Of a DNA stretch of 64,000 nt, positions 23,595 to 36,021 are shown piece by piece. The position numbers and the translations under genes were made by a program. Source of the DNA: Streptomyces sp. CB02923 (GTDB taxonomy: Bacteria > Actinomycetota > Actinomycetes > Streptomycetales > Streptomycetaceae); assembly GCF_001905005.1 (NCBI RefSeq), contig NZ_LWKZ01000027.1, positions 657,892-721,891 of the forward strand. Reading direction: 5' to 3'. Within the stretch, counting starts at the first letter, position 1. Each line of letters starts with the position of its first letter. The notes below the pieces were generated by a model. That model did no database searches. It had not been told where the DNA came from and saw nothing but the letters and a program-made list of their open reading frames with translations.

Positions 23595-25823
23595 TCACTG
23601 TGGGTGATCTGAGAGGAGACGTTCCCCCATCCCCCGGTGCAGCCTTGCGGCTGCCGGGTCGCCGAGCCGGTCGAGGGTGTCCGCGATCCGCAGTTGCAGC
23701 GCCGCCTCCAGCCGTCCGTCACGGGCTTCGGCGGCCAGCGAGAGGGCCGCGGTGCAGGTCCGCAGCGACTCCTCGGGCCGGCCCGCGTACTCCTGCACCC
23801 GCGCCGCCTCGCCGAGCGCGCGGGCCTGGCCCGCCACGTCGCCCAGCCTCCGGTACGTGCCGTAGGCGGCCCGCCACTCCTTGAGCGCCTCGCCCCACCG
23901 CGCCGCGTAGGTCAGCACCGCGCCGATCCGGCCGTGCAGCCGCGCGCCGTCCGCGTTCTCGCCCCGGGTCAGGCGCAGTTCCAGCGCGCGCCCGTACCAG
24001 TCGGCGGCCCGCTGCCAGTCCCCCAGTTCCGTGTACGTGCCGCCCAGCGACTCCAGCGCCCGTACGGTCGCGATGGGGTCCCTGACCTCGCGCGCGGCGC
24101 TCAGCGCGCCCCGGTAGCGGGCCATCGCGTCCGCGGTCCGCCCGGCCTGCGCGTCCAGGTCGCCGAGGTTGAGCAGCGCCGCGGCCCGCTCCCGCGCCAG
24201 GCCGCGGCGTTCGGCGACCTCCAGGACCAGGCCGTGCAGTCCGTAGAGGTCGGGGGCGGCGGCCTCGGCGCCCTGGTGGGCGATCAGGGTGCGGACGATC
24301 GCGGCCATCAGCCGCCGGTCCAGGGTGTCCAGTTCGCCTTCCTCGACGGCGATGCGGGCCGCCTCCAGGAGGGCGGTCCGGCGGCTGCGCAGCCAGGCGG
24401 CGGCGGAGGCGGTGGAGGCGAAGCGCAGTGAGCGCGGCAGGCCGGCCACCTTCTGGCGGGCGGGCGACCCGGCGGGTTCGCCGAGCGCCCGGCAGGACTG
24501 GAGCAGCCGTACGGTGCGTTCCAGCATCCGGGCCCTGGCGAGCTGGATCTCGGCGGGACGTTCCCTGTCGTGAAGGGCGGCGCGTACGAGCTGGGCCAGG
24601 CAGCCGGGCATCCGGTACTGCGCCTGGAGGCCGGCGCTCCCGGCGGCCGGGGACCCGGGCCCTTCCGGATGCGGCTCCGTGCTCTCCACCGGCCGCAGCA
24701 CGCCCTTGGCGGCGAAGTCCTGGAGCGCCGACTCGGCGGCGGCGACGGAGCACCCGGCGAGGGCGGAGGCGATGTGCGCGTCCACCAGTCCGGCCGGGGC
24801 GAGGGCGATCAGCCGCAGGGTGCGGGCGGCGACGGGCGGCAGGGTGTCGTACACGAGGCGGAAGGCGCGGGCCAGGGGGCGGCCGCCGGCCGGTTCGTCG
24901 GCCTGTTCCGGTACGTCGCGCAGCGCCTGGAGGAGGTCGGCGACGGAGTTCTTGGGGCGTTCGGCGAGCCAGCCGCCGACCAGCACGAGTGCGGCGGGGC
25001 GGCCGCCGCACTCCTCGGCGACGGCGTCGGCGGAGCGCGGGTCGACGGTGATGCGGGTGGGGCCCGCGTACCGGCTGAGCAGTTCGACGGCGGACGCGTT
25101 GTCCAGGCCGCCCAGGGTGCAGGGCCGTACGTCCGTGATGCCGGTGAGCGGGCCCTCGGAGACCGCGACGACGAGGCAGTCGGCGGCGTCCGGCAGCAGC
25201 GGTTCGACCTGTTCGGCGCCGGCCGCGTCGTCCAGCAGGAGCAGGGCGCTGCGCTCGGCGAGGGCCGCGCGCAGCGCCTCGGCCAGCTCGTCCTCGGCGG
25301 CGCCGGGCTGCACGGGGGCGCCGAGTGCGGTGAGCAGGTCGCGGGCGACGAGGTCGAGGGGTACGGGGCCGCCGCCCGGGGTGGTCAGGGTGGCGCGCAG
25401 TACGCCGTCGGGGTAGTCGTCGGCGAGCTGCCGGGCCAGTTCGGCGGCCAGGGCGCTGCGGCCGGAGCCGGGGCGTCCGGCGATGAGCAGGACGCGGCTG
25501 CGGGCGCCCCGGCGGCCGGAGAGGGTGTCCAGGCCCGTGCGGGCGATGTCGGCGCGGAGGGCCTTCAGCTCGCGGCGGCGGCCGATGAAGCCGCCGGCCG
25601 CGGTGGCGGCGGGCGGCACGGTCCGGCGGCCGGCCGGCCGGCGGCTGCCGGGGCGGTCCGCCGCGCCGCCGCCGTCCGCGTCCCGGCCGGCGGCGGCGCG
25701 ATCGGTGCCGGACGCCGCGGCCGTGCCGTCCGGGTCCGGCGCCGGCCGCTGCCGTGCCGCCGTCGCGGGTCCGCCCGCCTTCCCCGGCGGGACGTGGCCC
25801 CCGCCCACCGCTTGATCCGCCAC
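23595..25823 (-). CDS. STAND-type NTPase with C-terminal TPR repeats
   Basis: The 742-residue protein has a disordered N-terminus (1-75), then FIGRRRELKAL as in NB-ARC/AAA_16 proteins, P-loop GRPGSGRSA (116-124), Walker B ALLLLDDAAG (about 195), a GGRPAALVLVGGWLAERP segment and a helical arm. The last 250 residues are TPR-like (AAALLNLGDLDAQAGRTADAM, ALESLGGTYTELGDWQRAADWYGRAL). It resembles the sensor and effector part of AfsR-type regulators but lacks the SARP DNA-binding domain. The P-loop Lys is Arg. It starts at a GTG at 25823. It is probably a signal-sensing scaffold; the target is unknown. Confidence 0.85.
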   Translation of the reverse strand: MADQAVGGGHVPPGKAGGPATAARQRPAPDPDGTAAASGTDRAAAGRDADGGGAADRPGSRRPAGRRTVPPAATAAGGFIGRRRELKALRADIARTGLDTLSGRRGARSRVLLIAGRPGSGRSALAAELARQLADDYPDGVLRATLTTPGGGPVPLDLVARDLLTALGAPVQPGAAEDELAEALRAALAERSALLLLDDAAGAEQVEPLLPDAADCLVVAVSEGPLTGITDVRPCTLGGLDNASAVELLSRYAGPTRITVDPRSADAVAEECGGRPAALVLVGGWLAERPKNSVADLLQALRDVPEQADEPAGGRPLARAFRLVYDTLPPVAARTLRLIALAPAGLVDAHIASALAGCSVAAAESALQDFAAKGVLRPVESTEPHPEGPGSPAAGSAGLQAQYRMPGCLAQLVRAALHDRERPAEIQLARARMLERTVRLLQSCRALGEPAGSPARQKVAGLPRSLRFASTASAAAWLRSRRTALLEAARIAVEEGELDTLDRRLMAAIVRTLIAHQGAEAAAPDLYGLHGLVLEVAERRGLARERAAALLNLGDLDAQAGRTADAMARYRGALSAAREVRDPIATVRALESLGGTYTELGDWQRAADWYGRALELRLTRGENADGARLHGRIGAVLTYAARWGEALKEWRAAYGTYRRLGDVAGQARALGEAARVQEYAGRPEESLRTCTAALSLAAEARDGRLEAALQLRIADTLDRLGDPAAARLHRGMGERLLSDHPQ

Positions 25824-26008
25824 GGGTCACGCTCCCGTCCACCTGCGCTTACGAGCCCGCCGCGGTCGCGTACGGGAACGCCGTCGAGCGTAGTTCACGA
25901 CCCGTCACGCGCCCTGTGGAGCACGACGGTTGAGTCACCCGTCCGGATCAGCGCATCATCGGACCGCAGGCCGTGGGGAGATCGTGGGCGGCGGCGCGGC
26001 GGCGGCTC

Positions 26009-26635
26009 TCAGGCCTCGAACGGGCGGGCGGGCCACGGCGCGTCGGCCGGGCGCAGCGCGTCCAGGCCCTGGTCCGCGCGGGCGGCGGCCAGTGCGAGCA
26101 CGCCCACCACCAGGCAGTTGTTGTGCAGTTCACCGGCGAGCGCGCCACGTATCAGGTCGGCGACGGGCACCCGCGCCAGCTCCATGTCGGCCTCCTCCTC
26201 GGAGACCTCGAAGCGCTCGCCCTCCGCCTCGGACAGGTCGCGGGCCAGGAAGATCCGTACGGCCTCGTCGCAGCCGCCGGGGGTGGTGTAGACGTCCGTC
26301 AGCACCCGCCAGTCCTCGGCCTTGACGTGCGCTTCCTCGTAGAGTTCGCGCTGGACGGCGTGCAGCGGGTTCTCGCCGGGGATGTCCAGGAGCCCGGCGG
26401 GGATCTCCCAGAGCTTGTGCCGCACGGGGTGGCGGTACTGGCGCAGGACCAGCACCCGGTCGTTCTCGTCGAGCGCGACGACGGCCACCGAGCCGGGGTG
26501 GACCTGGTAGTCGCGGGTGGCCGTGGAGCCGTCCGGCATGACGACCTCGTCCGTACGGATACTCGTCTTCTTGCCGGTGAACGGCGTCGCGGTGGCGGTG
26601 ACCCGCCACGCTTCCGGGCTGTCCTGGATGGCCAT
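26009..26635 (-). CDS. ADP-ribose pyrophosphatase (Nudix)
   Basis: The 208-residue enzyme should hydrolyse ADP-ribose to AMP and ribose phosphate. The Nudix box reads GLLDIPGENPLHAVQRELYEEAHVK, with the REXXEE core and one extra residue between Gly and the first Glu. Substrate-side motifs include VLRQYRHPV and TTPGGCDEAVRIFLA. It starts at the ATG at 26635; the longer frame from 26746 crosses the pyrG terminator. It lies downstream of pyrG, separated by a strong hairpin. Confidence 0.92.
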   Translation of the reverse strand: MAIQDSPEAWRVTATATPFTGKKTSIRTDEVVMPDGSTATRDYQVHPGSVAVVALDENDRVLVLRQYRHPVRHKLWEIPAGLLDIPGENPLHAVQRELYEEAHVKAEDWRVLTDVYTTPGGCDEAVRIFLARDLSEAEGERFEVSEEEADMELARVPVADLIRGALAGELHNNCLVVGVLALAAARADQGLDALRPADAPWPARPFEA

Positions 26636-26711
26636 GTACGTCCTTCCGAAAAGCAGTCGACCGGGGCGCCCGGCCAGGAAAGGCCAGGTACCCCGGTCAA
26701 CCGTACCCGGA

Positions 26712-26754
26712 GGCCGCTGGTGCCCCACGCGCTTCACGTGGGGCACCAGCGGCC
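26712..26754 (-). terminator. Strong hairpin terminator of pyrG
   Basis: A perfect 18-bp stem (GGCCGCTGGTGCCCCACG and its complement) with loop CGCTTCA begins eight bases after the pyrG stop. Confidence 0.85.
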
Positions 26755-26761
26755 CGCGGGG

Positions 26762-28441
<1,680 letters not shown>

Positions 28442-28881
28442 GGCCAAGAGGGGGCTCCCGTGGTCGCGTGGTGAAGGGTGCGGATCAGCCACCCACTGCG
28501 GATTTCAGGGGTGCCGTCGCTGCGGTCGGGGTGCCGTATGACTTGCGCCGGGCCCACCGGTCCACGGGATACCAGGCTATCAGCGACCGGGCATGGTCGT
28601 GCCCGGTGACGCTCGCGTCGCACACGTACGGCCGGTCCCTGCGGGGCGCGCGGCGCCCCGCGTGACCCAGGCCACCCGTTCGGCGCAGTGCTGTCTTACC
28701 GCAGCGGCAAGCGGATCACTGCCGTGCGTCGTATCCTGCTCGGACACTCGCCACGGGCCGTCCGGCAAGGCACCACCCCCGCCCGATTTCCGGACTCGCT
28801 GCTCGGCGGAGTTTCATGGGCAGGACGGACAAGATCACACGTCCCATGGGGGGCGTCACTCCAGTTCGACGGGAGATGCAC
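28442..28881. other. Divergent intergenic region, no gene seen
   Basis: These 440 bp separate pyrG (minus) from the GH15 gene (plus). Both promoters should be here. I see no confident boxes. An ATG at 28816 with GGAG four bases upstream is an alternative start for the GH15 gene and would shorten the region. Confidence 0.45.
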
Positions 28882-30687
<1,806 letters not shown>

Positions 30688-30720
30688 GCGGCGCGCGGGC
30701 AGTAGCGCGCGGACACGCGG

Positions 30721-30749
30721 GAGGGGCCACGGCGGTGCCGTGGCCCCTC
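30721..30749. terminator. Terminator between convergent genes
   Basis: A perfect 13-bp stem GAGGGGCCACGGC with triloop GGT lies 33 nt past the GH15 stop and could also serve the GH64 gene from the other side. Confidence 0.75.
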
Positions 30750-30780
30750 GTTCGCTTCGTCGGCCGCCAGCTGTCGGCCG

Positions 30781-30812
30781 GACGGTCGGACGGTCGGACG
30801 GTCGGACGGTCG
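30781..30812. repeat. Four perfect copies of the octamer GACGGTCG
   Basis: The tandem array abuts the stop codon of the GH64 gene (30814-30816). Such short arrays vary by slippage. Confidence 0.85.
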
Positions 30813-30813
30813 G

Positions 30814-31995
30814 CTAGAAGGGGGTCAGCGTGAGGGTCATCTCGCGCGGCGCGCCGTCCTCGATGTACGAGGCGAAGTTGGCGACGTCGTCGAAGGCGAA
30901 GCCGTACGCCTTGCCGTCGGCGGCCTCGGCGTGCAGCACCCGCGCGTAGTGGTTGGCGAGCTGTCCCTTGTAGAAGGTGCCCGCGTTCGTGGTGGGCTGG
31001 CCCGCGTGGTCGGCGAGGGTGGCGCGGTTGAGGGCGGCGCCGAGTACCGCGGCGACCGGGCCCTTCAGCCCGTCGTTGGGGGCGAGCAGGGCGCCGTCGC
31101 AGAAGAGCACATCGCGGGTGGAGGGCTTGGCGATGGAGAACTGCGCGGGGCCCCGGAAAGTGAACTGGCTGCCGCTGACCCGGCCGGTGAAGGTACCGGC
31201 GTTGGTGGTGACCTTCAGGTCCTTGGACGTGTACGCGTTCCAGGCGCGGTCGATGTACGGCGCGAGGTAGTTCCGGTCGAACAGTCCGCTGTCCAGGCCG
31301 TGGCTGGGGGCGATGACGCGCTTGTCGCCGACGACCAGCTTGCCGAACCCCGGGGTGCGGCCGATCTCGGAGAAGATGCGGGAGCGGGCACCGGCCTTGA
31401 GCGCTCCGGCCGTCTGGTCCCGGGCGCCGGTGAGGCGGATGGACATCGGGACGCTGAACATGTCGACCGACGTGGTGTTGCAGTGCATGCCGGACTGGTC
31501 GTACGTGAACTCCGCGCAGTCGTGCACGATCTGGTAGTTGGGGTCGCCGGACACCCAGCCGGCCGGGTAGGCCAGCGCGGCTTTGCCGTTGCCGTCCTTC
31601 ACGGCCTTGAACTTGAGCTTGCTGCCGAGCGACGCGTAGATGCGTCCGGACATCCGCGGGATCCGCAGGGTGGTGATGCCGTTCGCGGCGAGCGGCATGG
31701 CGTAGTCGGTGAATCCGTCCGGACGGTTGTCGCCGAGGGCTATGGGCTTGACTTCACCTTGTGGAGTGACGCGTACCTGCTGGCCGCCGACGTTGCCGAC
31801 GATGTAGATCCAGACGGCCGTGTTGGCGTAGCGGCCCGTGCGGTTGTCGATGCGCAGCGGCAGACCGGCCGCGGCGGCGCCCGCCGGTGCGGGTCCGGCC
31901 GGTGCGGCGCCTGCGGTACGGGCGAGCAGGCCGGCGCCGGCTCCGGCGGCGGTGGTCGCGGCGAGGCCGCCGAGGATGGTGCGACGGGAGATCAT
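30814..31995 (-). CDS. Secreted GH64 beta-1,3-glucanase
   Basis: The 393-residue protein has a twin-arginine-type signal (MISRRTILGGLAATTAAG) and an Ala/Pro-rich spacer. The mature part matches GH64, which releases laminaripentaose from beta-1,3-glucan: LPLRIDNRTGRYANTAVWIYIVG, GRIYASLG, the acidic active-site region VHDCAEFTYDQSGMHCNTTSVDMFSVPM, and a C-terminal thaumatin-like domain (PYIDRAWNAYTSKDLKVTTNAG). No carbohydrate-binding module is attached. Its ATG overlaps the GH16 stop (ATGA), so both are made from one transcript under the operator at 33023-33036. Confidence 0.92.
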   Translation of the reverse strand: MISRRTILGGLAATTAAGAGAGLLARTAGAAPAGPAPAGAAAAGLPLRIDNRTGRYANTAVWIYIVGNVGGQQVRVTPQGEVKPIALGDNRPDGFTDYAMPLAANGITTLRIPRMSGRIYASLGSKLKFKAVKDGNGKAALAYPAGWVSGDPNYQIVHDCAEFTYDQSGMHCNTTSVDMFSVPMSIRLTGARDQTAGALKAGARSRIFSEIGRTPGFGKLVVGDKRVIAPSHGLDSGLFDRNYLAPYIDRAWNAYTSKDLKVTTNAGTFTGRVSGSQFTFRGPAQFSIAKPSTRDVLFCDGALLAPNDGLKGPVAAVLGAALNRATLADHAGQPTTNAGTFYKGQLANHYARVLHAEAADGKAYGFAFDDVANFASYIEDGAPREMTLTLTPF

Positions 31996-32957
31996 GCGGT
32001 GGCTCCTTGCTGTACGGAGACGGACACGTGGTCGACGAGGAGGGACCCGCCGGGACGTGTCGCGTCGGTGGGGGTGGCGCGGCCCGCGACGCCGTCCGGG
32101 AAGGCGCCGCCCATCGCGAGGTTGAGCAGGACGAAGTGGCCGTGGTGGGTGGCCTTGGCCCAGGTGTTGGCGTCCATGTCGGCGGAGCTGACGGTGTGGA
32201 AGCGCTGCCCGTCGACGGACCAGTGGAGGTATTCGGTGGAGCCGGTGCGGTCCAGTTCCAGGGCGTAGGTGTGGAATCCGGCCTGGCAGGTGGCGCCCGG
32301 GCAGACGCGGGAATTGCCCTTGCCCTGCGTCTCGTTGCAGGGGCCGCCGGGGTTGACGCCGCAGTGCAGCACGCCCCAGACGCGGTTGGCCCCGTTGACG
32401 TTCTCCATGATGTCGAACTCGCCGATGCCCGGCCAGTTCCAGTAGTTGCCGCGGAATTCGGCGCCGAGTGTCCAGAACGCCGGCCAGTAGCCGAGCGCCG
32501 CGTCGCCGGAGACGTCGGGCATCTTGACGCGCGCCTCGATGCGCAGCTTGCCGCGGGCCGGGGCGGCGAAGTCGGTGCGGCGGGTCTCGATGCGGCCGGA
32601 GGTCCAGGTGGCGCCGTTCTTCAGGGCGGTGATCTTCAGATGGCCGGCGCCGTCGAGCTGGAGGTTCTCGGGGCGGTCGGTGTAGGTCTGGCGCTCGCCG
32701 GTGCCCCAGTTGGCGGGGCCGCCCGGGTAGCTCGTACCGGTGTCGGTGATCCAGTCGGCGGATGACGGGCGGGAGCCTGCCGGGCCGTTGAAGTCGGTGC
32801 GCCAGACCTCCGCGAACGTGGCCGCCGATTCGCCGGCCGAAGCGGCGGGCAGCGCGGGTGGCCAGGCGAGGACGAGGGCGAAGGCGGCGCCGAGCGTGCC
32901 GAGCAGTGCCGCGGTTCTCGCCCGGCTCCGTTTGCGTACCGGTATTTTCGTGTTCAT
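31992..32957 (-). CDS. Secreted GH16 beta-glucanase
   Basis: The 321-residue protein starts at the ATG at 32957 with a signal peptide (KRSRARTAALLGTLGAAFAL ... LPAASA). The GH16 jelly roll has the catalytic motif GEFDIMENVNG with the Glu-x-Asp-x-x-Glu pattern, WPAFWTLGAEF, and WSVDGQRFHTV. It should cut beta-1,3 or beta-1,3-1,4-glucan, complementing the GH64 enzyme. It is the first gene of the pair; the operator is 66 bp upstream. Confidence 0.94.
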   Translation of the reverse strand: MNTKIPVRKRSRARTAALLGTLGAAFALVLAWPPALPAASAGESAATFAEVWRTDFNGPAGSRPSSADWITDTGTSYPGGPANWGTGERQTYTDRPENLQLDGAGHLKITALKNGATWTSGRIETRRTDFAAPARGKLRIEARVKMPDVSGDAALGYWPAFWTLGAEFRGNYWNWPGIGEFDIMENVNGANRVWGVLHCGVNPGGPCNETQGKGNSRVCPGATCQAGFHTYALELDRTGSTEYLHWSVDGQRFHTVSSADMDANTWAKATHHGHFVLLNLAMGGAFPDGVAGRATPTDATRPGGSLLVDHVSVSVQQGATA

Positions 32958-33022
32958 GACATGCGCTCCTCGGCAAGGTGGGGGTGGTGAGGAGTTCCGT
33001 GGGCACACACGGCCTGAGACAT

Positions 33023-33036
33023 TGAGAGCGCTCTCA
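33023..33036. promoter_or_regulatory. LacI-family operator TGAGAGCGCTCTCA
   Basis: This perfect 14-bp palindrome lies between the divergent GH16 and LacI-type genes. It closely resembles the CebR operator TGGGAGCGCTCCCA known in Streptomyces. Outer sequences CACACACGGC and GCCGCGTGTG add a nearly perfect larger inverted repeat around it. Confidence 0.85.
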
Positions 33037-33130
33037 CGCCGCGTGTGGGCACACAGTGCCGACTTCCCGGCGGGTCGTCAAGGCTTGGTGTGGACCAGGG
33101 AGTTGGTCCGTTTTGCATTTCGGGGGTTGA

Positions 33131-34186
33131 ATGGTGCATACATCGAAAGACGGGCGCCCGACGCTGGAGGCCGTCGCCGCGCGGGCCGGCGTCTCGCGCG
33201 CCACGGTCTCCCGCGTGGTCAACGGCGGGGCCGGGGTGCGCGGTGAGGTGCGGGAACGGGTCCGGCGCGCGGTCGCCGACCTGGGGTACGTACCGAACAG
33301 CGCGGCCCGCTCCCTGGTGACCCGCCGCACCGGCGCGGTCGCCGTGGTGATCGCCGAGCCGGAGGCCCGGATCTTCGCCGACCCGTTCTTCGGCCGTCAG
33401 CTGCGCGGCATCAGCCGTGAGTTGTCCGCCGCCGACGTCCAGTTGCTGCTGCTCCTCCAGGAGACCCGCGCCGACTGCGAACGCGTCGGCCGCTACCTGT
33501 CCGCCGGGCACGCCGACGGCGTGCTGATGTTCTCGCTGCACCGCGACGACCCGCTGCCCGCGATGGCCGAGGCGTCCGGCCTGCCCACGGTCTACGGCGG
33601 CCGCCCCGGCTGGACGGGCCCCGGCCACGCGCCGCCCCCGCTGTACGTCGACACCGACAACCGCGACGGCGCCCGGCAGGCCGTACGCCACCTCCGCGCC
33701 CGCGGCCGCCGCCGGATCGCCGTGATCACCGGGCCGCTCGACCAGACCTCCGCCCAGGACCGCCTGGACGGCTACCGCGACGCGCTGGCCCCCGCCGTGC
33801 CCGACCCGCGGCTGATCGCGGACGGCGGCTTCACCGCCCGGGGCGGCGAGCGGGCCATGGCCGAGCTGCTGGCCGCCGCACCGGACCTGGACGGCGTCTT
33901 CGTCTGCTCCGACCTGATGGCCTCCGGCGCGCTGCGGACCCTGCGGGCGCACGGCCGCCGGGTACCGCGGGACGTGGGCGTGGTGGGGTACGACGACCTG
34001 GACCCCGCGGCGTGGACGGATCCGCCGCTGACCACGGTGCGCCAGGACGTGGAGGAGATGGGCCGCCTGATGGCACGGCTGCTGCTGCGGCGCCTGGCGG
34101 CGGACGGGCCGCGTCCGGACGCGGCCGGGGAGGAGCCGTCCCCGGTGGTCACGGCGGCGACGCTGGTGGTCAGGGAATCGGGGTGA
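33131..34186 (+). CDS. LacI-family regulator of the glucanase pair
   Basis: The 351-residue repressor has an N-terminal helix-turn-helix (TLEAVAARAGVSRATVSRVVNGG), the hinge VPNSAARSLVTRRTGAV and a sugar-binding core (DPFFGRQLRGISRELS, YVDTDNRDGARQAVRHL, DGVFVCSDLMASGALRTL, VGVVGYDDLDPAAWTDPPLTTVRQ). It resembles CebR-type proteins. The divergent glucanase genes and the shared operator imply that a beta-glucan oligosaccharide relieves repression, and that the regulator also controls itself. The ATG at 33131 has only a weak ribosome site. Confidence 0.93.
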   Translation: MVHTSKDGRPTLEAVAARAGVSRATVSRVVNGGAGVRGEVRERVRRAVADLGYVPNSAARSLVTRRTGAVAVVIAEPEARIFADPFFGRQLRGISRELSAADVQLLLLLQETRADCERVGRYLSAGHADGVLMFSLHRDDPLPAMAEASGLPTVYGGRPGWTGPGHAPPPLYVDTDNRDGARQAVRHLRARGRRRIAVITGPLDQTSAQDRLDGYRDALAPAVPDPRLIADGGFTARGGERAMAELLAAAPDLDGVFVCSDLMASGALRTLRAHGRRVPRDVGVVGYDDLDPAAWTDPPLTTVRQDVEEMGRLMARLLLRRLAADGPRPDAAGEEPSPVVTAATLVVRESG

Positions 34187-34319
34187 GGCGTTCCCGGACG
34201 TACGAGGTGGCGCTGTCGTACGGGCGCTGCCGTGCGGGACCCGGACGTACGGCGAGACGCTGCCGTCCCCGTATGTCCGGACAGCGGACCGCGGAGGACT
34301 GCGGGTAGCGTTCGACGCC

Positions 34320-35945
34320 ATGGGGCCGGAAGCGAAGATCGAAGCGGTGATCACGGTACGCAGGGCGCTGGAGCTGCCCGCGCTGCGGCGCGGGCTGCCC
34401 GAGGTGCTGGCCGGTGAGGACAACCTCGACCGCGCCGTACGCTGGGTGCACGCGGGTGAGGTGCCGCACATCGCGTCGCTGCTCAAGGGCGGTGAGCTGC
34501 TGCTGACCACCGGCCTCGGCCTGGGCACCCGCCCCTCCGAACAGCGCGCCTTCGTCCGCGAACTGGCCGACCGCGAGATCGCCGCCCTCGTCGTGGAGCT
34601 GGGCTCCCGCTTCGAGGCGCTGCCGTCCGCCGTCGTCGACAGCGCGCGGGCCTGCGGTCTGCCGCTGGTGCAGCTGCACCGCGAGGTCCCGTACGTCGCC
34701 GTCACCGAAGAGATCCACACCGAGCTGGTCAACAGCCACTACCTGCTGCTGCGGCAGGCCGACGAACTCCTGCGCAGCTGTACGGACGTCCTGCTGCGCG
34801 GCGGCGGCGCCCCCGAGGTGCTGCGGCGGCTGGCCGCCTTCACGGGCAACCCGCTCTGCCTGGAGGCCCCCGACGGCAGCCCCCTGTACGCGGCGGGCCC
34901 GGACGACGGCGGAGCCGCGGACGCCGATCCCCTCCAGGCGTGGGAGGGGCTGCGGGAGACCGGCCTGCGGGTGGACGTGCCGGGCGGCGGTCCCGGCCCC
35001 GACGCCGTACGCGCCCGGCTGGTCCTGCTGCCCGTCAACGCGCCCGTCGCGCCGGTGCACCGGATCGCCGCCGAGCGCGCCGCCGACCTGCTCGCCGTCG
35101 TGATGCTCCAGTCCCGTCAGGAGGAGGTACTGGCCGCACGCGGGCGCGGTGACTTCCTGGCCGATCTGGCGGCGGGCCGGATCACCGCGGGCGAGGCTCC
35201 GGCGCAGGCCCGCCTGCTGGGCTTCCGGCCGGGCGGCGAACCGATCCTTCCCGTGGTCATGCGGCTGCCCTCCCAACTGCCCACGCCGGGCAGCTGGGCG
35301 GTCCTGGCCCGCGCCCTGCGCGAGGAACTGGCCGCCCTGGGCGTGCCCGTCCTGCTCGGTGTACGGCCCGTCGAGGGCCGGGTGCCGCTGCTCGTTGCGC
35401 TGCGCGCGGGCCAGGATCGTACGGCCGCCGCCGGCCGGGTCGCCGAGGCCCTGCACACGGGGGTCGTACGGGCCGGGGCGGACTCCCCGGCGGCACGGCG
35501 TCCGGTGGTCGTGGTCGGCACGGCGGGCGACTGGCCCGCGGCGGGCCCCGGGCTGCGGCACGCCACGGAAGCGGCCGCCGCCGCGCAGGGCCTGCCGGAA
35601 CAGCCGTGGCACGACGCGCGCCGGCTGGACATCGAACTGCTGCTGTGGCGGATGCGCGAACACGGCGAACAGGGCGTACTGACGGACTTCGTGGACCGTG
35701 CCATCGGCCCGCTGCTCGTGCACGACCGGTCCGCCCGCCAGCCGCTGCTGCCGACACTGGAGGCGTACCTGGCCAGCGCGGGCCGCAAGGCGGAGACGGC
35801 ACGCGACCTGACCGTCAACCGGCAGACGCTGTACGACCGGCTGGCCCGCATCGCCCAGCTGCTGGGCACGGACCTGGACGATCCGCAGACCGTCCTCGGC
35901 CTGCGGCTGGCCCTGCGGGCCCGGCGGCACACGGACCGGACGTGA
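34320..35945 (+). CDS. PucR-family transcriptional regulator
   Basis: The 541-residue protein has the PucR N-terminal domain (ITVRRALELPALRRGLPEVLAG, then GGELLLTTGLGLG and PLVQLHREVPYVAVTEEIH), a central GGDEF-like degenerate region, and the C-terminal PucR helix-turn-helix (LPTLEAYLASAGRKAETARDLTVNRQTLYDRLARIAQLLG). PucR regulators often control purine, allantoin or amino acid catabolism. No such operon is adjacent, so the target is unknown. It follows the lacI gene after 133 bp, probably with its own promoter. Confidence 0.9.
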   Translation: MGPEAKIEAVITVRRALELPALRRGLPEVLAGEDNLDRAVRWVHAGEVPHIASLLKGGELLLTTGLGLGTRPSEQRAFVRELADREIAALVVELGSRFEALPSAVVDSARACGLPLVQLHREVPYVAVTEEIHTELVNSHYLLLRQADELLRSCTDVLLRGGGAPEVLRRLAAFTGNPLCLEAPDGSPLYAAGPDDGGAADADPLQAWEGLRETGLRVDVPGGGPGPDAVRARLVLLPVNAPVAPVHRIAAERAADLLAVVMLQSRQEEVLAARGRGDFLADLAAGRITAGEAPAQARLLGFRPGGEPILPVVMRLPSQLPTPGSWAVLARALREELAALGVPVLLGVRPVEGRVPLLVALRAGQDRTAAAGRVAEALHTGVVRAGADSPAARRPVVVVGTAGDWPAAGPGLRHATEAAAAAQGLPEQPWHDARRLDIELLLWRMREHGEQGVLTDFVDRAIGPLLVHDRSARQPLLPTLEAYLASAGRKAETARDLTVNRQTLYDRLARIAQLLGTDLDDPQTVLGLRLALRARRHTDRT

Positions 35946-36021
35946 GGGCCCCGGGGTGAGGCCCCTGGGGTGAGGACCCCGAGGGTGCGGGGGTGCCCTC
36001 CACCGGGCAGCTCTCGGCCCG

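Noticed and set aside
32954..34732. Open frame antisense to the LacI gene
   Set aside because: It lacks any motif, and the plus-strand frame has a perfect LacI helix-turn-helix and effector domain.
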